The position numbers were made by a program, and so were the translations under genes. DNA of 64,000 nucleotides from Pseudoalteromonas sp. H105. Its GTDB lineage: Bacteria; Pseudomonadota; Gammaproteobacteria; Enterobacterales; Alteromonadaceae. The DNA lies in NCBI RefSeq assembly GCF_001469215.1, contig NZ_LOFH01000009.1:1-64000 (forward strand). Direction: 5' to 3'. The notes under the pieces were generated by a model. That model saw only the letters and a program-made list of their open reading frames with translations. It made no database searches and was not told the DNA's origin. Below, piece by piece: positions 54,867 to 63,967 of this stretch; position 1 is the first letter of the stretch, and the number at the start of each line of letters is the position of its first letter.

Positions 54867-57800
54867 ATGACCACGTTTAAAACCGAAGCACAATTTGAGC
54901 AGGCTTTTATTGAAGTACTTACCCAAAAAGGGTGGGAAGCTGAAATATTAAAAAATAAAACAGAAGCTGATTTATTACAAAACTGGGCAAATATTTTATT
55001 TGAAAACAACCGGCAACAAGACCGCTTGAACGATGTACCGCTTACCAACGGTGAAATTCAGCAGATTATTGAGCAAATAAAAGAGCTTAAAACCCCTTTA
55101 AAGCTCAACGGTTTAATTAATGGCAAAACAGTAGCAATTAAGCGTGATAATCCAGCCCACCCTGAACGTTTAGGTAAAGAGGTTAGCTTAAAAATTTATG
55201 ATCGCCAAGAAATAGCAGCAGGCCAAAGCCGTTACCAAATAGTACAACAACCAAAATTTGAGCGTGGTAGTCCTTTACGTAACGATAGACGCGGCGACGT
55301 AGTATTATTAATTAACGGTATGCCCGTTATTCATGTAGAACTAAAACGCAGCGGTATACCGGTAAGCCAAGCAGTAAATCAAATTGAAAAATACAGTGAA
55401 GAAGGCGTTTTTAGCGGACTGTTTTCGCTTATTCAAGTGTTTGTAGCTATGGAGCCGAATGAGACTAAATATTTTGCCAATCCAGGCTTAGACGGCAACT
55501 TTAACCCCGATTACCAATTTAACTGGGCCGACTTTATGAATGAGCCCAAAAATTACTGGAAAGATATAGCATCTGACTTGTTGTCTATTCCTATGGCGCA
55601 TCAGTTGATTGGTTTTTATACCGTGGCCGACGATACCGACGGTGTGCTTAAGGTAATGCGAAGCTACCAGTATTATGCTGCTAATGCGATATCCGATAAA
55701 GTAGCTAAAACTAATTGGAAGCAAATAAACTCTAATACCGAACGTCTAGGGGGGTATATATGGCATACCACAGGTTCAGGTAAAACCATGACCAGTTTTA
55801 AGTCTGCACAGTTAATCTCGCAATCTAAAGATGCTGACAAAGTTATATTTTTAATGGACAGAATTGAGTTAGGTACACAGTCACTTTCAGAATACCGCAA
55901 TTTTGCTAGCGACGATGAAGATGTACAAGCAACAGAGAATACGGGTGTATTAATTTCTAAGTTAAAAAGTACAGATCCGGCTGAAACGCTAATTGTTAGT
56001 TCTATTCAAAAAATGAGTAACGTATTCGAAGCGGTTGATGATGAAGGCACAGCGACTAACTCTGCCGATATTGAAATAATACAAGCCAAGCGTTTGGTGT
56101 TTATTATTGATGAAGCGCATCGCTCAACCTTTGGTGATATGTTGATTACCATTAAGCGTACCTTTCCTAGCGCATTGTTTTTTGGTTTTACGGGCACGCC
56201 CATCCAAGAAGAGAATGAAAAAAGCGGCAATACCACCAGCACTGTATTTGGTAGCGAATTACATCGCTACAGTATTGCTGATGGGATACGCGACGGCAAC
56301 GTATTAGGCTTTGACCCTTATAAAGTACCTACTTTTAAAGATAGCGACATAAAAAAAGAGGTGGCTTTAGCCGAAGCAAAAGCAGACTCGGTGGCTGATG
56401 CTATGAGTAGCCCCGCTAAAAAGAAAAAGTTTAACCACTTTATGAATGATGTGCTTATGGCAGGCAAAAAAGATGCGACGGGTAAGTACCATAAGGGTAT
56501 TGAAGATTATGTGCCTAAAAGCCAATACTTAACAGATGCCCACCAAGAAAAAGTGGTAAGCGACATTTTAGACAAATGGGATGTGCTAAGCCAGGCTAAT
56601 AAATTTCATGCAATTTTAGCTACTAACAGTATTGCTGAAGCCATTGACTACTACCGCCGTTTAAAAGCGGCTAAACCAGAGCTTAAAATATCAGCACTTT
56701 TTGACCCGAATATTGATAATGACGGTAGCGGTGATCGTGGACCGACCTTTAAAGGTGATGGCTTAGACGAGATTATGGCTGATTATAATGCACGTTATGG
56801 ACAAGACTTTGACTTTGCAAAACATGGTAAGTTTAAAAAAGATTTAGCCGCACGTCTTGCTCATAAAAGGCCCTATAAGCGCATACACACAGAGCCAGAA
56901 AAACAGTTAGATTTACTAATAGTGGTAGATCAAATGCTGACAGGCTTTGACTCTAAGTGGCTTAACACCTTGTATTTGGATAAGGTGATTAAATATCAAA
57001 ATATTATTCAAGCCTTCTCACGCACTAACCGCTTATTTGGGCCAGATAAACCACACGGTATTATTCGTTACTACCGCTATCCACACACCATGGAACAACA
57101 CATTAACGATGCAGTTAAACTCTATTCAGGGGATCGCCCCATAGGCTTGTTTGTTGACCGCTTAGAAAGCAACCTTGAAGCGATGAACACAATAGCAGCA
57201 GATATAACAGAGCTATTTGAAAGTGCTAACGTTGAAAATTTTGAAAAGCTACCCGAAGATCTTGAAGCCTGCGCTAAGTTTGCAGATTTATTTAAAACCT
57301 TCAACCAGCACTTAGAAGCAGCAAAAGTGCAGGGCTTACACTGGGAAGAGCTTACGCACACTTTTGGTGACAATAATGAGCGTGAAGTAACGCTAGCAGT
57401 AGACGAACAAACCTACTTGACCTTAGTACTACGTTATAGAGAACTTGCTGGCTCAGATGGTGGTGGCGGCGCTGGTGGCGGCGAAGTACCTTTTGATATT
57501 AGCGGTTACTTAACGGAAATTGATACCGGTAAAATCGATACCGACTATATGAACAGTCGCTTTGATAAATATTTAAAAGAACTGGATCAAGGCCAGGATA
57601 AAGCTAGTGTTGAGCGTACGCTTAATGAACTACATAAGTCGTTTTCATCGCTCACTCAACACGAGCAAAAGTACGCTAAATTGTTTTTGCACGACTTACA
57701 GCGCGGTGATGCTAAGTTAGTAGATGGCCATAGTTTTAGAGATTACATAAACGATTACCAAAACAGCGAAGAAAACAAAAAAATTAACGAATTAGTTGAT

Positions 57801-58019
57801 GATTTAGGTGTTGATAAATCGCTTTTAATTGAGCTAATGAGCAGTGTAATTAATGAAAAAAACATAAACCAATTTGGCCGATTTGATAACCTAAAAGCGA
57901 CAGTTGATATTATTAAAGCTAAAGCATACTTTGAGGGTAAGGATGGTAGTAGTATTCCTCCTTTTAAACTAAGAATAAAGGTAGATAAGCACCTACAAGA
58001 CTTTATTTTAGAAGATTAA
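54867..58019 (+). CDS. hsdR: Type I restriction endonuclease/translocase subunit HsdR
   Basis: 1050 aa. N-terminal PD-(D/E)xK nuclease with GDVVLLINGMPVIHVELKRSG, here D...ELK as in HsdR. SF2 motor: Walker A HTTGSGKTMTS (about 303), DEAH as IIDEAHRSTFG, FGFTGTPI, and motif VI QAFSRTNRLFG. A Gly-rich linker (DGGGGAGGGEV) precedes the C-terminal helical domain that docks on the methylase. It translocates and cuts unmethylated DNA away from the site. 18 bases after hsdS; 36 bases before the Kiwa-like gene. Confidence 0.95.
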   Translation: MTTFKTEAQFEQAFIEVLTQKGWEAEILKNKTEADLLQNWANILFENNRQQDRLNDVPLTNGEIQQIIEQIKELKTPLKLNGLINGKTVAIKRDNPAHPERLGKEVSLKIYDRQEIAAGQSRYQIVQQPKFERGSPLRNDRRGDVVLLINGMPVIHVELKRSGIPVSQAVNQIEKYSEEGVFSGLFSLIQVFVAMEPNETKYFANPGLDGNFNPDYQFNWADFMNEPKNYWKDIASDLLSIPMAHQLIGFYTVADDTDGVLKVMRSYQYYAANAISDKVAKTNWKQINSNTERLGGYIWHTTGSGKTMTSFKSAQLISQSKDADKVIFLMDRIELGTQSLSEYRNFASDDEDVQATENTGVLISKLKSTDPAETLIVSSIQKMSNVFEAVDDEGTATNSADIEIIQAKRLVFIIDEAHRSTFGDMLITIKRTFPSALFFGFTGTPIQEENEKSGNTTSTVFGSELHRYSIADGIRDGNVLGFDPYKVPTFKDSDIKKEVALAEAKADSVADAMSSPAKKKKFNHFMNDVLMAGKKDATGKYHKGIEDYVPKSQYLTDAHQEKVVSDILDKWDVLSQANKFHAILATNSIAEAIDYYRRLKAAKPELKISALFDPNIDNDGSGDRGPTFKGDGLDEIMADYNARYGQDFDFAKHGKFKKDLAARLAHKRPYKRIHTEPEKQLDLLIVVDQMLTGFDSKWLNTLYLDKVIKYQNIIQAFSRTNRLFGPDKPHGIIRYYRYPHTMEQHINDAVKLYSGDRPIGLFVDRLESNLEAMNTIAADITELFESANVENFEKLPEDLEACAKFADLFKTFNQHLEAAKVQGLHWEELTHTFGDNNEREVTLAVDEQTYLTLVLRYRELAGSDGGGGAGGGEVPFDISGYLTEIDTGKIDTDYMNSRFDKYLKELDQGQDKASVERTLNELHKSFSSLTQHEQKYAKLFLHDLQRGDAKLVDGHSFRDYINDYQNSEENKKINELVDDLGVDKSLLIELMSSVINEKNINQFGRFDNLKATVDIIKAKAYFEGKDGSSIPPFKLRIKVDKHLQDFILED

Positions 58020-58055
58020 GCTTTTAATTTTGCCAACAGAAAAGGATTAAGTTGA

Positions 58056-58601
58056 ATGAATTTGCTATTTAGATTGCTACTCACATTTAATGCTACCTCG
58101 TTACTGGTGATTATTTTTTTAGTACAAAAAGCTTATACCTTAGGACACTTCTTTGATAATTGTACGTTCCTTGTGGAAATGCACAACATGGTGTCTTACG
58201 GGCTTTATTTTACAGTGCCCGTTATTTTTACAGGGGTGAGTATCTATTTAAGTCGATACCTAGGTAAGGACGACTTTAAAGTTGGTCAAGTTATAGATAT
58301 GGAGCACGCAAATAATAGTTTCTTGCCGAGCTATTTGGGTTACTTTTTTGTTGCCTTAAGCATTATGAACTGGGAAACCTTGTTTTTTGTTTACGGTGTT
58401 TTATTCGTTTTTACATTTTTATCGCAGGCCTTATATTTTAATCCTCTTTTTTTACTGTTTGGGTTTGAGTTTTACAATATAAAAACTAAAAGTGGTGGAG
58501 CAATCTTTTTGATCAGCAGACATGAATACAAAACCGCTGATGAAATAATTATTAAGGAAGCTCACCGAATTAATAATTACACATTTATTGAATGGAGATA
58601 G
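58056..58601 (+). CDS. kwaA: KwaA-like membrane protein of a Kiwa-type defence module
   Basis: 181 aa with four hydrophobic segments (about 5-24, 46-67, 86-104, 108-132). The motif NNSFLPSYLGYFFVALSI and the end segment ALYFNPLFLLFGFEFYNIKTKSGG match what I recall of KwaA. KwaA is the membrane sensor of Kiwa, which works with the DUF4868 protein KwaB against phage. AAGGA precedes the ATG. The next gene starts 3 bases after its stop. The assignment rests on motif recall plus the partner gene; a profile search would settle it. Confidence 0.68.
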   Translation: MNLLFRLLLTFNATSLLVIIFLVQKAYTLGHFFDNCTFLVEMHNMVSYGLYFTVPVIFTGVSIYLSRYLGKDDFKVGQVIDMEHANNSFLPSYLGYFFVALSIMNWETLFFVYGVLFVFTFLSQALYFNPLFLLFGFEFYNIKTKSGGAIFLISRHEYKTADEIIIKEAHRINNYTFIEWR

Positions 58602-58604
58602 TTG

Positions 58605-59444
58605 ATGGATCACGTACTAGCTAAAATAAAAGGACATGGTAAAAGGAAAATTTTTAAACTTATATCAGAAAAAACGCTGTTTAATAAGCTGTTCGTTACA
58701 GATGAGGCCTGCGTTGACTATGCTCCTGATCATAATTTGGATGAGGATTCATGGTTTAAAATTGATAACTTTAGTAAGCAATCATATTGCCTTGATATAT
58801 TGAAAAAGGAATTTGACTCAAAGGACTATTTTGACCTTTCAAAAGATAAGTTTAGTAGTATTAATTTATTATTAGCCATTCAAGCGGGTGATTTCTATTT
58901 TCAAAAAATAACACCTTCTTTATTTGTTACAAGGAAGATGATTGCTTTTGGTGAGGCTGCGGAAATTGAAAGTACTGAAAGGCGTTTAGTAGTTAATGAG
59001 TTTGCTGATGCTGTGTACTTTAAAGAAAAAGATAGATTAGTTTTTCGAAGCCTCGCCTCTATATCGAGTGTTTTTAAAGGTATCGATGTGCTTTACAAAG
59101 AAGCGACCAATGAAGAAGTTGAAAGCTTTCTTGAAGAAGATTTTATAGAGCTTTCAGGCGATTTTAGTACCAAAAAAGTATCGAAGCCAAATCGCAAGAG
59201 AGTCGCTTTAGCTATGGACACTCTTGCTACTATGGCTGCTGAAGATAGAGACCAAATGTGTTCTTATATTCATAGCTACTGTGAGCAAAAGCTTAAGTTT
59301 GATAAAGATAACAGTAAATTTGAAGTAACAACTGATGATGAATTAAAGTACTTGTTATATGGTATCGAACAACGCTTTTATACAACACCGTTAGGCCATG
59401 AAAGACGTTTAGCTAACTCGGTACAGGCTATGGACTTATTATGA
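58605..59444 (+). CDS. kwaB: KwaB-like DUF4868 protein of a Kiwa-type defence module
   Basis: 279 aa from ATG 58605 (GGAG 7 bases upstream; the TTG at 58602 is less likely). The C-terminal-half signature ADAVYFKEKDRLVFRSLASI...GIDVLYKEATNEEVESFL is DUF4868-like (here quoted in pieces). KwaB is the effector or DNA-binding partner of KwaA. Its TGA overlaps the darT ATG by 4 bases (ATGA), coupling a Kiwa-like module to the DarTG toxin in translation. Confidence 0.66.
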   Translation: MDHVLAKIKGHGKRKIFKLISEKTLFNKLFVTDEACVDYAPDHNLDEDSWFKIDNFSKQSYCLDILKKEFDSKDYFDLSKDKFSSINLLLAIQAGDFYFQKITPSLFVTRKMIAFGEAAEIESTERRLVVNEFADAVYFKEKDRLVFRSLASISSVFKGIDVLYKEATNEEVESFLEEDFIELSGDFSTKKVSKPNRKRVALAMDTLATMAAEDRDQMCSYIHSYCEQKLKFDKDNSKFEVTTDDELKYLLYGIEQRFYTTPLGHERRLANSVQAMDLL

Positions 59445-60049
59445 CGGTCAAAGTCTCGCACATTACACATATTGATAACTTGGCTAGTATTTTAGGTCAA
59501 GGTTGTCTATGGTCTGACGCTAAACGTATTGAGCTTGGCTTGGTTAACCAAAATATTGGTTATAGTCATATTAAGCAACGCCGTTTAGTTCGCCCTGTAA
59601 AAGTGGCTGCGGGTGGTACGATTGGCCAGTATGTGCCGTTTAACTTTTGCCCGCGTTCAGTCATGTTGTATGTGATTCATTGTGGACATGACGACTTTGA
59701 CGGTGGGCAAGATAAGGTATTACACTTAATTAGCGACACAGAAACAGTGCGTCTGGGAAACCAACATTGCTTTTTTACAGATATTCATGCTGACTTAGAC
59801 TATGCAGAGCAAATTGATGATTTTACGCGTATTAATGAGTTGGATATTAAGCGCATTATTAATGAACGCTATTGGCAGGACTTTAAAGAAGAAAAACAAG
59901 CTGAGTTTTTAGCGTTTGAATCTGTACAATGGACAGTTATTCGCCAAATAGGCGTAAAAACACAAGATGTTGCTAATGAAGTAAATATGCTACTTCAAAA
60001 TGCGCAGCATAAACCTGAGGTCGTAGTTAGGCCGCAGTGGTACTACTGA
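59441..60049 (+). CDS. darT: DarT DNA ADP-ribosyltransferase toxin (DUF4433)
   Basis: 202 aa, standard DarT size. It opens VSHITHIDNLASILGQG, has PFNFCPRSVMLYVI (the NAD-binding region of the family) and Glu155 in KQAEFLAFESV, the position of the catalytic Glu. DarT transfers ADP-ribose from NAD+ to a base in DNA, blocking phage and host replication unless DarG reverses it. It starts inside the kwaB stop and ends 7 bases before darG. Confidence 0.92.
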   Translation: MTVKVSHITHIDNLASILGQGCLWSDAKRIELGLVNQNIGYSHIKQRRLVRPVKVAAGGTIGQYVPFNFCPRSVMLYVIHCGHDDFDGGQDKVLHLISDTETVRLGNQHCFFTDIHADLDYAEQIDDFTRINELDIKRIINERYWQDFKEEKQAEFLAFESVQWTVIRQIGVKTQDVANEVNMLLQNAQHKPEVVVRPQWYY

Positions 60050-60056
60050 GGTTAAG

Positions 60057-61124
60057 ATGATTACTTATCAAACAGGCAATATTTTACATGATCAAGCTGA
60101 TGCTATTATCAATACAGTCAATACTGTAGGGGTAATGGGTAAAGGGCTTGCTTTGCAGTTTAAAAAGGCCTTTCCTGATAACTTTAAAGTATACAAAAAA
60201 GCCTGTGATGATAAAAAACTGGTAACAGGTGAAGTGTTAACCGTTGAGCTTAACTCTATTAATGCACCATTTTATATTATTAACTTTCCTACTAAAGCGC
60301 ACTGGAAAGGTCGCTCTAAGCTTGAATATATAGAGCAAGGGCTGAACAGCCTAAAAGCTGAAGTGAAGCGATTAGGGCTTAAATCAGTCGCCTTACCAGC
60401 ACTGGGAAGCGGCTTAGGGGGCTTAGATTGGGATGCTGTTGATTCACTTATACACAACTCTTTAAGTGAATTGCCAGATGTTGAATGGCGTGTGTACCCA
60501 CCACAAAATGCACCAACGGCCCAGGCGATGCCTAATAAAACTAAAAGACCTGAAATGACGCTAGGCAGAGCCGCTGTACTTGGGTTGATAGAGCGTTACA
60601 TATCTACAGGGTTTGGGTATCGTTTGTCTTTATTGGAAGTGCAAAAGCTCGTTTACTTTTTAACAGCGGCAGGTGAGCCTTTAAATAAAGTTGTATTTAA
60701 AAAACATCATTATGGCCCTTATGCTGATGTGCTGCGCCATGTGTTAGATAAAATGGAAGGTCACTTTATTAGCGGTTATGCAGATGGCATAAACAAGCCA
60801 GATACGCCAATTGTGCTTAAAGATGATGCGGCTATTGAGGCGCTTAATTATTTGCAAGCATGCCCTGAAACAAAACAGCGGTTTGATAAAGTCGCTAGGC
60901 TAATAGAAGGGTTTGAGTCGCAAAACGGTATGGAATTACTTTCAACTGTGCACTGGGTTGCAACGAATGAGCTAAAAGCCAATAACATTACTGATGAAGT
61001 GCTTATTAATACAGTACATAGCTGGAATGCAAGAAAGTCGAAAATGAAGCCAGCCCATATTCTTGCTGCTTGGAACAAGCTAAAAAAAGAAAATTGGTTA
61101 AGCCTACAGGCACAAATAGCCTAG
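60057..61124 (+). CDS. darG: DarG antitoxin (macrodomain ADP-ribosylhydrolase)
   Basis: 355 aa. The N-terminal macrodomain (about 1-155) has AIINTVNTVGVMGKGLALQFKKAFP and the loop PALGSGLGGLDW; it removes ADP-ribose from DNA. The C-terminal half (about 170-355; EVQKLVYFLTAAGEPL, KHHYGPYADVLRHVLDKM) is the domain that binds and neutralises DarT. It ends the defence operon; a short hairpin with a T-run covers its stop. Confidence 0.93.
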   Translation: MITYQTGNILHDQADAIINTVNTVGVMGKGLALQFKKAFPDNFKVYKKACDDKKLVTGEVLTVELNSINAPFYIINFPTKAHWKGRSKLEYIEQGLNSLKAEVKRLGLKSVALPALGSGLGGLDWDAVDSLIHNSLSELPDVEWRVYPPQNAPTAQAMPNKTKRPEMTLGRAAVLGLIERYISTGFGYRLSLLEVQKLVYFLTAAGEPLNKVVFKKHHYGPYADVLRHVLDKMEGHFISGYADGINKPDTPIVLKDDAAIEALNYLQACPETKQRFDKVARLIEGFESQNGMELLSTVHWVATNELKANNITDEVLINTVHSWNARKSKMKPAHILAAWNKLKKENWLSLQAQIA

Positions 61125-61134
61125 GGCTATTTTT
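61114..61134 (+). terminator. Short terminator at the darG stop
   Basis: AAATAGC (61114-61120), loop CTAGG, GCTATTTTT: a 7-bp stem with T-run that includes the darG TAG. Confidence 0.6.
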
Positions 61135-61262
61135 AAAGGGAAAGCTTTTTTATATATAAAAATATAGAAGATAAGGGCTGAATCCACCCTAATAAGGATG
61201 CATTTTAAAGGGCTATAAAGTTTAATAAATGTTAGAGAACCTTTAAGTTAGACTTTTGATGA

Positions 61263-61439
61263 AAATATAAAGTTGCTCCAAAGGAGGGTTTTGAGCTAAA
61301 CCTTGATAGTTGTATTCAAGTGAAAGAGCTACCAAAAGTTCCTGTCATATTGATACGGACTCTAGCACGACAAGTTGGTTATCAGACAACACATGTATCT
61401 GCACTAATATCGATTGGTGGAGGGGTAAGCTTCATTTAA
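61263..61439 (+). pseudogene. 58-codon open stretch without a start codon
   Basis: Open from after a TGA (61260-61262) to TAA (61437-61439), with no ATG. A perfect AAGGAGG (61281-61287) lies inside it but no usable start follows. I do not recognise the product (it contains LPKVPVILIRTLARQVGYQT). It looks like a broken gene; otherwise the 61125-61452 gap holds nothing I can name. Confidence 0.3.
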
Positions 61440-61452
61440 AATAGAGGTGCGA

Positions 61453-61818
61453 ATGAGTAAAGAACTTGTAAAAGAATACCAAGCTAATATTCCTTATACG
61501 GACGATTCTGCGCTTGGGCATGCAGCAGATATTGCTGTTCATTGTATTGTTATGAACTATGGTGAAAAGAGAGCAGTTATAACAAATGTCGCAAGAAAGC
61601 ATAAAGTAAGCGCATCGGAATTAAAGGTATTAATTGATGTTGCTATGCCTATTGAATTTTTTATTTTAAGAGCTGCGAAGGCTAAAAAGCGCCACGAAGC
61701 AAGTTTTTATAAACCAGAACCAATTGAACCTATCTCTGAGAGTAAAAGGGATAAAGGGATGCAAGCAATAAGCGGCATTAGAGAGAAAATTGCAAACAGC
61801 AAAAATAATGCCTCATAG
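61453..61818 (+). CDS. Hypothetical protein, 121 aa
   Basis: Start ATG 61453 with GAGGTG just upstream (an in-frame GTG at 61447 is the upper limit). The product is soluble, mostly helical by composition, with a possible helix-turn-helix-like middle (RAVITNVARKHKVSASELKVLID) and a basic C-terminal tail. No family recognised. Convergent with the HNH gene. Confidence 0.6.
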   Translation: MSKELVKEYQANIPYTDDSALGHAADIAVHCIVMNYGEKRAVITNVARKHKVSASELKVLIDVAMPIEFFILRAAKAKKRHEASFYKPEPIEPISESKRDKGMQAISGIREKIANSKNNAS

Positions 61819-61823
61819 CTTGT

Positions 61824-62894
61824 CTAGTTAATACTACTTTCTAAGAATAGCATTAATTCATCTCTTAAATTAGCTCCCTCAAAACTATACTTTTGCCAAT
61901 CAAATTGATGTGCTTGAGTATGATGCTTTGAACAAAGTACGAGTAAATTGTCAGGAGCATGAAGCTTTTCTGGCTTAATTGTTCGAATTGACCTAGGAAT
62001 TATATGATGAATTTCAGGTGCTTCGCATTTTAATGGACAAGATTTTAGTTCGCATTTGTCGATATTTCTGCCACTTTCTAATAGTATTTCTCTGAGCTGT
62101 TTCGTTGTTATGTTTGTGTGTTTAGTAATTTCAAAATTACTTAAAATTGAATTTATGAATTCATCGTGTGAGTCAAAATGCATTCTGAACCAATGGCTGC
62201 TGATACCATAAAATGCTAAATCTCTAGATCTTAGGAAATATCTACTATTAGATATGGCTTTTAGACTCTCTGGTGATAGATGCATTTTATCTTCAATTAC
62301 CCAAATAGCAGCATTAATTAGATTCTTTCTGCCTGTTTTCCCTTTGAAATAGTCATTAGTTTTCGAATGCCTAAATTGGAAAGGTTTATATAAAGAAGGG
62401 TAGGCTTCGCATACAAGAAATGCGATAGCTGAAAAAGATTTATAATAGCTGTCTTTTGCTTTCAGAACTGTAGCAAATTTAATGCAATGATAAAGATCCG
62501 CTTCAAAAAATTCCTTACTTGTTATAGACCTAGGTAAAAAGTCATCTAGAGTCAATTTTAATTTATCTTCTATCAGCCACTTGGTTTTAGAAATAACGTC
62601 GTCTAAAGTTATTATTGATGAATTTGAGCTTTTATTAGATAGCTTACATCTGATTAGCTGTTCTAGCTGCGTTTTTGTTACTCCAAGCTGTTGCCTTATT
62701 TCAGATAACGGGACCGTATTAATTTTTTCATTTATATATTCGAGTTCAAAAGGTTGTATATCTTTACATATCCCTCTTTTACGAATTAACTGCATAAATT
62801 TAATAGGGCTTAAATTAAACTTGCTTGCTAAAGCTGGAATTGGGTATTTTTTCCAATTGAGCTCAACGAACTCATAATTGATATTTTCTTCCAT
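61824..62894 (-). CDS. HNH endonuclease domain protein
   Basis: 356 aa. A C-terminal HNH nuclease core: CELKSCPLKCEAPEIHHIIPRS, then NLLVLCSKHHTQAH, with Cys pairs, HH and HxxxxH ligands. The N-terminal ~250 residues hold two helix-turn-helix-like stretches near 15-70 (PALASKFNLSPIKFMQLIRKR, LSEIRQQLGVTKTQLEQLIR) and then a region I do not recognise. AGAGG is 8 bases before the ATG. It may be a defence or mobile-element nuclease; the target is unknown. Confidence 0.75.
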   Translation of the reverse strand: MEENINYEFVELNWKKYPIPALASKFNLSPIKFMQLIRKRGICKDIQPFELEYINEKINTVPLSEIRQQLGVTKTQLEQLIRCKLSNKSSNSSIITLDDVISKTKWLIEDKLKLTLDDFLPRSITSKEFFEADLYHCIKFATVLKAKDSYYKSFSAIAFLVCEAYPSLYKPFQFRHSKTNDYFKGKTGRKNLINAAIWVIEDKMHLSPESLKAISNSRYFLRSRDLAFYGISSHWFRMHFDSHDEFINSILSNFEITKHTNITTKQLREILLESGRNIDKCELKSCPLKCEAPEIHHIIPRSIRTIKPEKLHAPDNLLVLCSKHHTQAHQFDWQKYSFEGANLRDELMLFLESSIN

Positions 62895-62964
62895 TATTTT
62901 GCCTCTTTATATTCCTATTATTAGAAACTGTAATTTAAATTGATTATAGTTTAGACGATGTAAT

Positions 62965-63789
62965 TTACCTATTTGCATAATACACTTTTACCGCAGATGA
63001 AGTTTTTGGCGGCCAAACTTGGTTTGTCATGTAGCTATTGAAGTTAGAGATCCATTTCAAAACGGCTTCAGAGGTTTCGCTAAACGGCTGGAGTTGTGCC
63101 CTTAGTTCTGGTGTGTTTTGGATGTGCTCATTGGTTTTATCTTTTATCATTTTTGCAGCACGGGCTTGGCTATGCTTTGAATTCATATAGTTATTTTCGT
63201 ATTCCCTTAAAACAAAAAACACAACTTCTTTTTGTTTAAGAGCTTTGTTTTGACCACCTTGCCTGCCGCGTTCAATAGCTTGGGCATTTAAATATTTTAG
63301 CCCACCTATTTTTTCAAGTTGAATTTGTGTTTGCTCGCGAATCATAATTTCAATTCGTTTTGCTTTTATGGCTAATCCCAAGTTTGGAATTCCCAGCCCT
63401 CTTAGTAAATCACCCGCATAATCAAAAATGTCTAAATTATTATGGTTAAGTTCATTTGCACCTAGCTTTGCGTCAGCTTCACGATACTCTTCAATAACTT
63501 GTAGTATGGTGCTTTCTTCTTGTAATACAGCTACAGAGTCCGTTTCTACGTGCCCAAGATAAGTTGTTACAGCGTAATTAATGAATTCATCAACCATTTT
63601 ATTAAAGACGTTTGTTGCTGCTGTTAAATTATCGAGTTGTTGTATTTCCTCTACTAAATAGTTTTCAAGTTCATCCCGCACTAAATTTGTAAAAAAGGCA
63701 TCAGGATTTTCTATATCTAAAGGGTGAACGAGTTGACCATCAATATAAATACTCTCAATTTCATTTGCAGTTGGTTGATCACTTGCCAT
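62965..63789 (-). CDS. Hypothetical protein, 274 aa
   Basis: A hydrophilic, mainly helical protein with no membrane span. A basic patch (AIERGRQGGQNKALKQKE) divides an acidic N-terminal half from a C-terminal half that ends SSAVKVYYANR. GAGGTG lies 5 bases before the ATG. I do not recognise a family. It is on the same strand as the HNH gene 70 bases downstream of its stop, so they may be co-transcribed. Confidence 0.6.
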   Translation of the reverse strand: MASDQPTANEIESIYIDGQLVHPLDIENPDAFFTNLVRDELENYLVEEIQQLDNLTAATNVFNKMVDEFINYAVTTYLGHVETDSVAVLQEESTILQVIEEYREADAKLGANELNHNNLDIFDYAGDLLRGLGIPNLGLAIKAKRIEIMIREQTQIQLEKIGGLKYLNAQAIERGRQGGQNKALKQKEVVFFVLREYENNYMNSKHSQARAAKMIKDKTNEHIQNTPELRAQLQPFSETSEAVLKWISNFNSYMTNQVWPPKTSSAVKVYYANR

Positions 63790-63949
63790 AAAAACACCTC
63801 ATTATGAAAAAATACACGGCTTAAAATTGCTGTAAAAAGCATAAATATTGCTTTGAATAGGAACAGCATCTATAATCTTCAAACATACACGATAATATAC
63901 AACTGCTGAAAGTATTATTTGTTATTTTTCATTTACTTAAAGGGCTTCA

Positions 63950-63967
63950 GACGGCGGTTCATATCCC
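63950..63967 (+). other. Degenerate copy of the tmRNA 3' end, possible attR remnant
   Basis: GACGGCGGTTCATATCCC matches 16 of 18 bases of tmRNA 45284-45301, in the same orientation. A real attR would usually be identical, so this may be a decayed site, a site of a previous element, or chance similarity to a T-arm. Confidence 0.35.
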
